A stretch of 12,048 nt of DNA from Chloroflexota bacterium (GTDB taxonomy: Bacteria; Chloroflexota; Limnocylindria; Limnocylindrales; CSP1-4). Position 1 is the stretch's first letter. Each line of letters begins with the position of its first letter. The stretch covers positions 1 to 12,048 of the forward strand of contig JAKAAV010000024.1 of NCBI GenBank assembly GCA_021802185.1. The letters run 5' to 3'. The position numbers and the translations under genes were made by a program. The notes below the pieces were generated by a model, which was not told where the DNA came from, did no database searches, and saw only the letters and a list, made by a program, of their open reading frames with translations. Of this stretch, positions 9,055 to 12,048 are shown piece after piece.

Positions 9055-10238
9055 GGCCGCCTGGACAGGCTGGCCGCGCCCTCCCGTTCGAGGCGGTCTC
9101 GCCGCCGGCGGACCGCCTCGGAGGCCGGTTCCCCGGCCTGCTCGGCCGCGAGCTGCCCGCAGGCCGCGCCGATCTCCTCGCCGCGGTTGCGCCGCACCGT
9201 GACCGGTACGCCGGAGAGCCGGAGCACGTCCGCGAACGTGGCCACGCGTGCCGGAGTGCTGGGACGCCACGCGGTGTGGGCCACGGGGTTCATCGGGATC
9301 AGGTTCACGTGGGCGAGCCGCCCCCGCAGGAGCGCGGACACGGCGTCGGCGTCCGCGGGCGTGTCGTTGATCCCGTCGATCATGACGTACTCGTAGCTGA
9401 CACGCCGCCCGGTGGCGTCGGCGTACGCGCTGGCGGCATCGACGACGTCCGTGACGGGGTAGCGCCGGTTCAGCGGCACGAGCACGTCCCGCAGCCCCCC
9501 GCGCGCGGCGTGCAGCGAGACAGCCAGCGTCCATGCCGGACGCAGGGCCGTCAGCCGCTCGATGCCGGGCACCACGCCGCTCGTGCTGAGCGTCACGTGG
9601 CGCGCCCCGAGCCCGAACCGCAGCGGGTCCGTCAGCGCATACGCGGCCTCGACCACGGCGTCAGCGTTGAGGAGGGGCTCGCCCATGCCCATGAACACGA
9701 CGTTCGTGATCCGGCGGCCTTCCTCGGTCACGCGCCGGGCCCAGAAGCGCACCTGGTCGACGATCTCGGCCACCGAGAGGTCGCGCCCGAAGCCAAGCTC
9801 CCCGGTCGCGCAGAAGGGGCACCCGACGGCGCAACCCGCCTGGCTCGAGATGCACACGGTCGTGCGCTCGCGGCGGCGGCCGCGGGAGGGATAGCGCATG
9901 AGGACGGATTCGACGAGCCTCCCGTCACCGAGCCGGTGGAGCGCCTTCTCGGTCAGCCCGCCGTCCGCTGGCCGGACCACGGTGTCGGCAAGCGTGTCGA
10001 CCTGGAAGTCGCGCTCGAGCGCCGCCCGGACCGAGGCCGGCAGCGTGTGCATCTCTGCTGCCGCACCGGCGTGGCGGCCCCAGTGGAAGTCCGCGATCTG
10101 CCGGGCGCGGTACGGGGGGACGTGGAGCGACTCGGCCCACGCGACGAGGGCATCGGAGCGAACGCCGGAGAGCCCCGGCCGGGGATCGGCGTCAGGGGCG
10201 GAGATCGCGATGGTGGGAAGGTCGCGGCCGGCGGGCAT
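9051..10238 (-). CDS. rlmN: Dual-specificity 23S rRNA A2503 / tRNA A37 C2-methyltransferase RlmN
   Basis: A radical-SAM enzyme that makes 2-methyladenosine in 23S rRNA and some tRNAs, tuning the peptidyl-transferase centre and decoding accuracy. The 395-residue product has all required residues: the [4Fe-4S] cluster motif C136-x3-C140-x2-C143 in SQAGCAVGCPFCATG, the SAM-binding GMGEP (184-188), the VES motif with the conserved glutamate E110, C129 seven residues before the cluster, and the methyl-carrying cysteine C360 in RRNRGEEIGAACGQL. These place it as RlmN rather than resistance protein Cfr, though that split is a family-level judgement. The ATG at 10238 lies 6 bases after the fmt stop, with no clear Shine-Dalgarno. 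The stop overlaps rpe. About 30 Arg/Glu/Ala-rich residues follow the catalytic domain. Confidence 0.97.
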   Translation of the reverse strand: MPAGRDLPTIAISAPDADPRPGLSGVRSDALVAWAESLHVPPYRARQIADFHWGRHAGAAAEMHTLPASVRAALERDFQVDTLADTVVRPADGGLTEKALHRLGDGRLVESVLMRYPSRGRRRERTTVCISSQAGCAVGCPFCATGELGFGRDLSVAEIVDQVRFWARRVTEEGRRITNVVFMGMGEPLLNADAVVEAAYALTDPLRFGLGARHVTLSTSGVVPGIERLTALRPAWTLAVSLHAARGGLRDVLVPLNRRYPVTDVVDAASAYADATGRRVSYEYVMIDGINDTPADADAVSALLRGRLAHVNLIPMNPVAHTAWRPSTPARVATFADVLRLSGVPVTVRRNRGEEIGAACGQLAAEQAGEPASEAVRRRRDRLEREGAASLSRRP

Positions 10239-10244
10239 GGCGGC

Positions 10245-11387
10245 TCATGGTAGCGCCGGGTGGCCGAGACGGCTGCCGACGAGCCGGGGGTGTCCGCGAC
10301 GCAGCTCGGCCGACGTCATCCGACGAGACCCACCCAGCTGGACCTCGTCGAGCCGCAGCCAGCCGTCGGCGACGAGGATGGCGAGACCATCGCCGTCCGG
10401 GACGAAACGGCCGAGCGGCTCGCCGTCAGCCGCGTGGGCGTCGCGTCGGGCCGGGCCGGCGTCCCCGTCGACGGAACCCGCGGCCGATGCGAGCGCGCGG
10501 GCATCCTCACCGCGATCGGACCGGATCGACGAGGCCGCCCACTCGACGCCCGTCCCGGCGTCCGCCCGGGCCCCGGATCGCCCGGGCTCGGCTCGCGGCC
10601 CGGCGACCGTCAGCGGGCGCGCCCGCCACACGATCAACCGGCCCTCGATCGTCTCCGCCCACGTTCCCGGCCAGGGCTGATACGCGCGCACCCGGCGCGT
10701 GAGGTCGGCGGCCGTCCGGGCCGGGTCGAGCCTCCCGTCCTCCCGGCGCAGCGGCTTCGTCATCGTCGCACCGGCCTCCGGCTGGAGGCGCGCGCGAAGC
10801 CGCCCCGACAGCCAGTCCGCGAGCGTGGCGCGCAGCAGTCGGGCCGCCTCGTCGGCGAGCCGCGCTTCGAGCTCGGGCGCGGTTTCCGTGCCTTCGAGCG
10901 GGACGCCCACCTGCGCGACGATGGGGCCGTTGTCGAGTCGCTCGTCCATCCGCATCAGCGTGACGCCCGTCTGGCGGTCCCCCGCGAGGATCGCGGCGGG
11001 GACGGGGGAGGCGCCCCGATGCCGGGGCAGCAGCGAGGGATGCAGGTTCAACGCGCCGTGAGCCGGCGCATCAAGCAGTGCCGCCGGAACGATCTGCCCG
11101 TAGTCGGCGAGCACGATGAGCGCGGGATCGAGCGCGAGCACCTCGTCGATGGCGGGCCGTGCACGCAGCCTGGGCGGCTCGAGGACCGGGCCGAGTCCGA
11201 GATCGTCGGCGCGCTCGGCGACGGGCGACCGGCGAACGGTCCCTCCCCTGCCCGCGGGTCGCGGCGGCGCCGTGACGACGCCGACGACGGAGACCTCGGG
11301 GGCCGACGCGAGCGCGGTGAGAACGGGGAGGGCAAACGACCCGCTGCCGAGGAAGACGGTGCGCGCGCGGGACGGTGCCTCGCTCAC
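10245..11387 (-). CDS. fmt: Methionyl-tRNA formyltransferase
   Basis: Fmt transfers a formyl group from 10-formyltetrahydrofolate to Met-tRNA(fMet) for initiation. N-terminal Rossmann domain: VFLGSGSFALPVL (11-23), the substrate loop PPRPAGRG (41-48), folate-site ADYGQIVP (94-101), and the catalytic triad N114 and H116 in NLHPSLLPRHRGASP and D152 in DERLDNGPI. C-terminal tRNA-binding domain: MTKPLRREDGRLD (209-221), QPWPGTW (237-243), and WLRLDEVQLGGSRRMTSAE (343-361). At 380 residues it exceeds the usual 310-320 because about 55-60 Ala/Gly/Asp/Arg-rich residues (263-322) interrupt this domain. The GTG at 11387 overlaps the def stop as GTGA; homology starts a few residues in. A hairpin abuts the start codon. 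Pairing with def is nearly universal. Confidence 0.96.
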   Translation of the reverse strand: MSEAPSRARTVFLGSGSFALPVLTALASAPEVSVVGVVTAPPRPAGRGGTVRRSPVAERADDLGLGPVLEPPRLRARPAIDEVLALDPALIVLADYGQIVPAALLDAPAHGALNLHPSLLPRHRGASPVPAAILAGDRQTGVTLMRMDERLDNGPIVAQVGVPLEGTETAPELEARLADEAARLLRATLADWLSGRLRARLQPEAGATMTKPLRREDGRLDPARTAADLTRRVRAYQPWPGTWAETIEGRLIVWRARPLTVAGPRAEPGRSGARADAGTGVEWAASSIRSDRGEDARALASAAGSVDGDAGPARRDAHAADGEPLGRFVPDGDGLAILVADGWLRLDEVQLGGSRRMTSAELRRGHPRLVGSRLGHPALP

Positions 11388-11908
11388 CCGACGAGCGTCG
11401 GGCGCTCCGGGGTGCCTTCGGCCTCCTCGACGGCCTCTTCCTCCTGCCCGACCGCGATGAGGTCGTCGAGGGATTCGAGGTAGTCGATGTACAGCTTGCC
11501 GTGCAGGTGGTCGATCTCGTGCTGCATGGCGCGCGCCAGGTACCCGATGCCCGCCACCCTGATGCGCTTCCCGAACCGGTTCTGCGCGACGACCCACACC
11601 CGCTCGCGCCGCGTCACGTAGGCCGCGTACCCCGGGATGCTGAGGCATCCCTCGAGGTCGCGGTCGTCGCCGGAGCTGCGCACCACCGCCGGGTTCACGA
11701 GCTCGTGGAGCCGGCCCTCCACCTCGACGACACAGGCCTGCAGCGGGACCCCGAGCTGCGGCGCCGCGAGGCCGACACCGGGGGCGTGGCGCATCGTGTC
11801 GGTCAGGTCGTCGAGCAGCTCGTGCAGGTACTTGCCGAAGCTGTCGACCGGCTCGCCCTTCAGGCGGAGCCGAGGATCCCCGAGGAGGACGATGGGCTTC
11901 ACACTCAT
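11384..11908 (-). CDS. def: Peptide deformylase
   Basis: Def is a metal hydrolase that removes the N-formyl group from nascent proteins at the ribosome exit. All three family motifs are intact: GVGLAAPQ (44-51), EGCLSIP (86-92) with metal ligand C88, and HEIDH (130-134) with ligands H130 and H134. The 174 residues match the family, with an acidic tail (QEEEAVEEAEG, 155-165). The ATG at 11908 is chosen because homology starts at KPIVLLGDPRLR just inside. The open frame further upstream is Pro/Arg-rich, without homology. No Shine-Dalgarno precedes the ATG, but a -10-like TATCCT lies nine bases upstream, suggesting a nearly leaderless message. It is the first gene of the def-fmt-rlmN-rpe-pap2-dtd block. 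Confidence 0.97.
   Translation of the reverse strand: MSVKPIVLLGDPRLRLKGEPVDSFGKYLHELLDDLTDTMRHAPGVGLAAPQLGVPLQACVVEVEGRLHELVNPAVVRSSGDDRDLEGCLSIPGYAAYVTRRERVWVVAQNRFGKRIRVAGIGYLARAMQHEIDHLHGKLYIDYLESLDDLIAVGQEEEAVEEAEGTPERPTLVG
11387..11402 (-). promoter_or_regulatory. Hairpin at the def/fmt junction abutting the fmt start codon
   Basis: On the minus strand CCCGACGCTCGTCGGG pairs into a stem CCCGAC/GTCGGG with loop GCTC. Its last base is the G of the fmt GTG (11387), and it covers the place where a Shine-Dalgarno would lie. Ribosomes finishing def would open it, so it could couple fmt translation to def. The fold is seen in the sequence; the role is inferred. Confidence 0.4.
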
Positions 11909-11917
11909 GGTGGGGCG

Positions 11918-11923
11918 AGGATA
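11918..11923 (-). promoter_or_regulatory. Putative -10 element of the def operon
   Basis: TATCCT (TAnnnT pattern) on the minus strand is the only AT-rich hexamer upstream of def. It ends nine bases before the ATG, so transcription would begin within about 2-4 bases of the start codon. No -35 match is visible at the expected distance (about 11941-11946). This fits leaderless or near-leaderless initiation, known in several high-GC phyla. Confidence 0.4.
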
Positions 11924-11939
11924 ACGGAATCCGCAGCGC

Positions 11940-11967
11940 GCGGCCGTCGACGCGAGGCGACGGCCGC
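11940..11967. repeat. Perfect 10-bp inverted repeat upstream of def
   Basis: The arms GCGGCCGTCG (11940-11949) and CGACGGCCGC (11958-11967) are exact reverse complements separated by eight bases (ACGCGAGG). It lies just upstream of the putative def -10, across the expected -35 position. No T-tract follows on either strand, so an operator or processing site is as likely as a terminator. The rest of 11909-12048 shows no gene: the minus strand has no stop codon here, hence no gene ending on that strand. Confidence 0.5.
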
Positions 11968-12048
11968 CTGGCGGGGGGTGCGACCGCGGCCGTGGCGTCC
12001 GGTGGCGCGCGGGGGCGAGGCGCGGGGTGCCGGCCGGCGGGGGCATCC

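Noticed and set aside
7040..9396. Two long plus-strand frames (7040-8602 and 8029-9396)
   Set aside because: They lie opposite pap2, rpe and rlmN, whose motifs are unambiguous, and they show no domain of their own.
9055..9534. N-terminal extension of the rpe frame through rlmN
   Set aside because: It is the C-terminal rlmN region in another frame; barrel homology starts just after ATG 9054.
11909..12046. 46-residue N-terminal extension of Def
   Set aside because: Pro/Arg-rich with no homology; Def proteins start near the KPIVLLGDPRLR segment, and a -10-like site lies in this stretch.

Overview
The window is very GC-rich chromosomal DNA, with almost every codon ending in G or C. It is packed with single-copy housekeeping genes that overlap by a few bases. 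Gene content and order point to a free-living bacterium from a deep, high-GC lineage. A Chloroflexota-like organism (for example Limnocylindria and relatives) is my best guess, but this is inference from style and synteny only. I see no rRNA, tRNA, CRISPR array, insertion sequence or phage gene.

Layout. Twelve protein genes are supported, eleven of them on the minus strand. Right-hand minus-strand block, in transcription order: def (11908-11384), fmt (11387-10245), rlmN (10238-9051), rpe-like (9054-8116), a PAP2/Aur1-type membrane enzyme (8119-6752) and dtd (6752-6297). A 407-base stretch without a convincing gene follows (5890-6296), then rpmB on the plus strand (5695-5889). Left-hand minus-strand block, read away from rpmB: asp23/yloU-like (5601-5215), fakA-like (5218-3275), recG (3240-817), rsmD (824-195) and the first 66 codons of coaD, which runs off the left edge.

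How the genes work together. The right block covers the life of a nascent protein and its tRNA. Fmt formylates the initiator tRNA, Def removes the formyl group, RlmN methylates 23S rRNA and tRNA, and Dtd clears D-aminoacyl-tRNA. A sugar-phosphate epimerase homologue and a membrane phosphotransferase/phosphatase are inserted between rlmN and dtd. The left block joins an envelope/lipid pair (Asp23 and fatty-acid kinase FakA) to DNA repair (RecG), 16S rRNA methylation (RsmD) and coenzyme A synthesis (CoaD). The two blocks flank a divergent rpmB. The order def-fmt-rlmN-rpe-rpmB(reversed)-yloU-fakA-recG closely follows the classical Bacillus arrangement, but rsmB, the PPM phosphatase, the PASTA kinase and rsgA are missing and pap2 and dtd are present.

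I found no clearly new multi-gene system. The points most worth a second look are: an Rpe homologue with several altered active-site positions plus a 70-residue C-terminal extension; an Aur1-like PAP2 protein inside a translation operon; long disordered inserts in FakA and Fmt; a tandem duplication of the rpmB 3' end; a two-way -10 element beside a 16-bp perfect palindrome between rpmB and asp23; and a 10-bp inverted repeat upstream of a nearly leaderless def.
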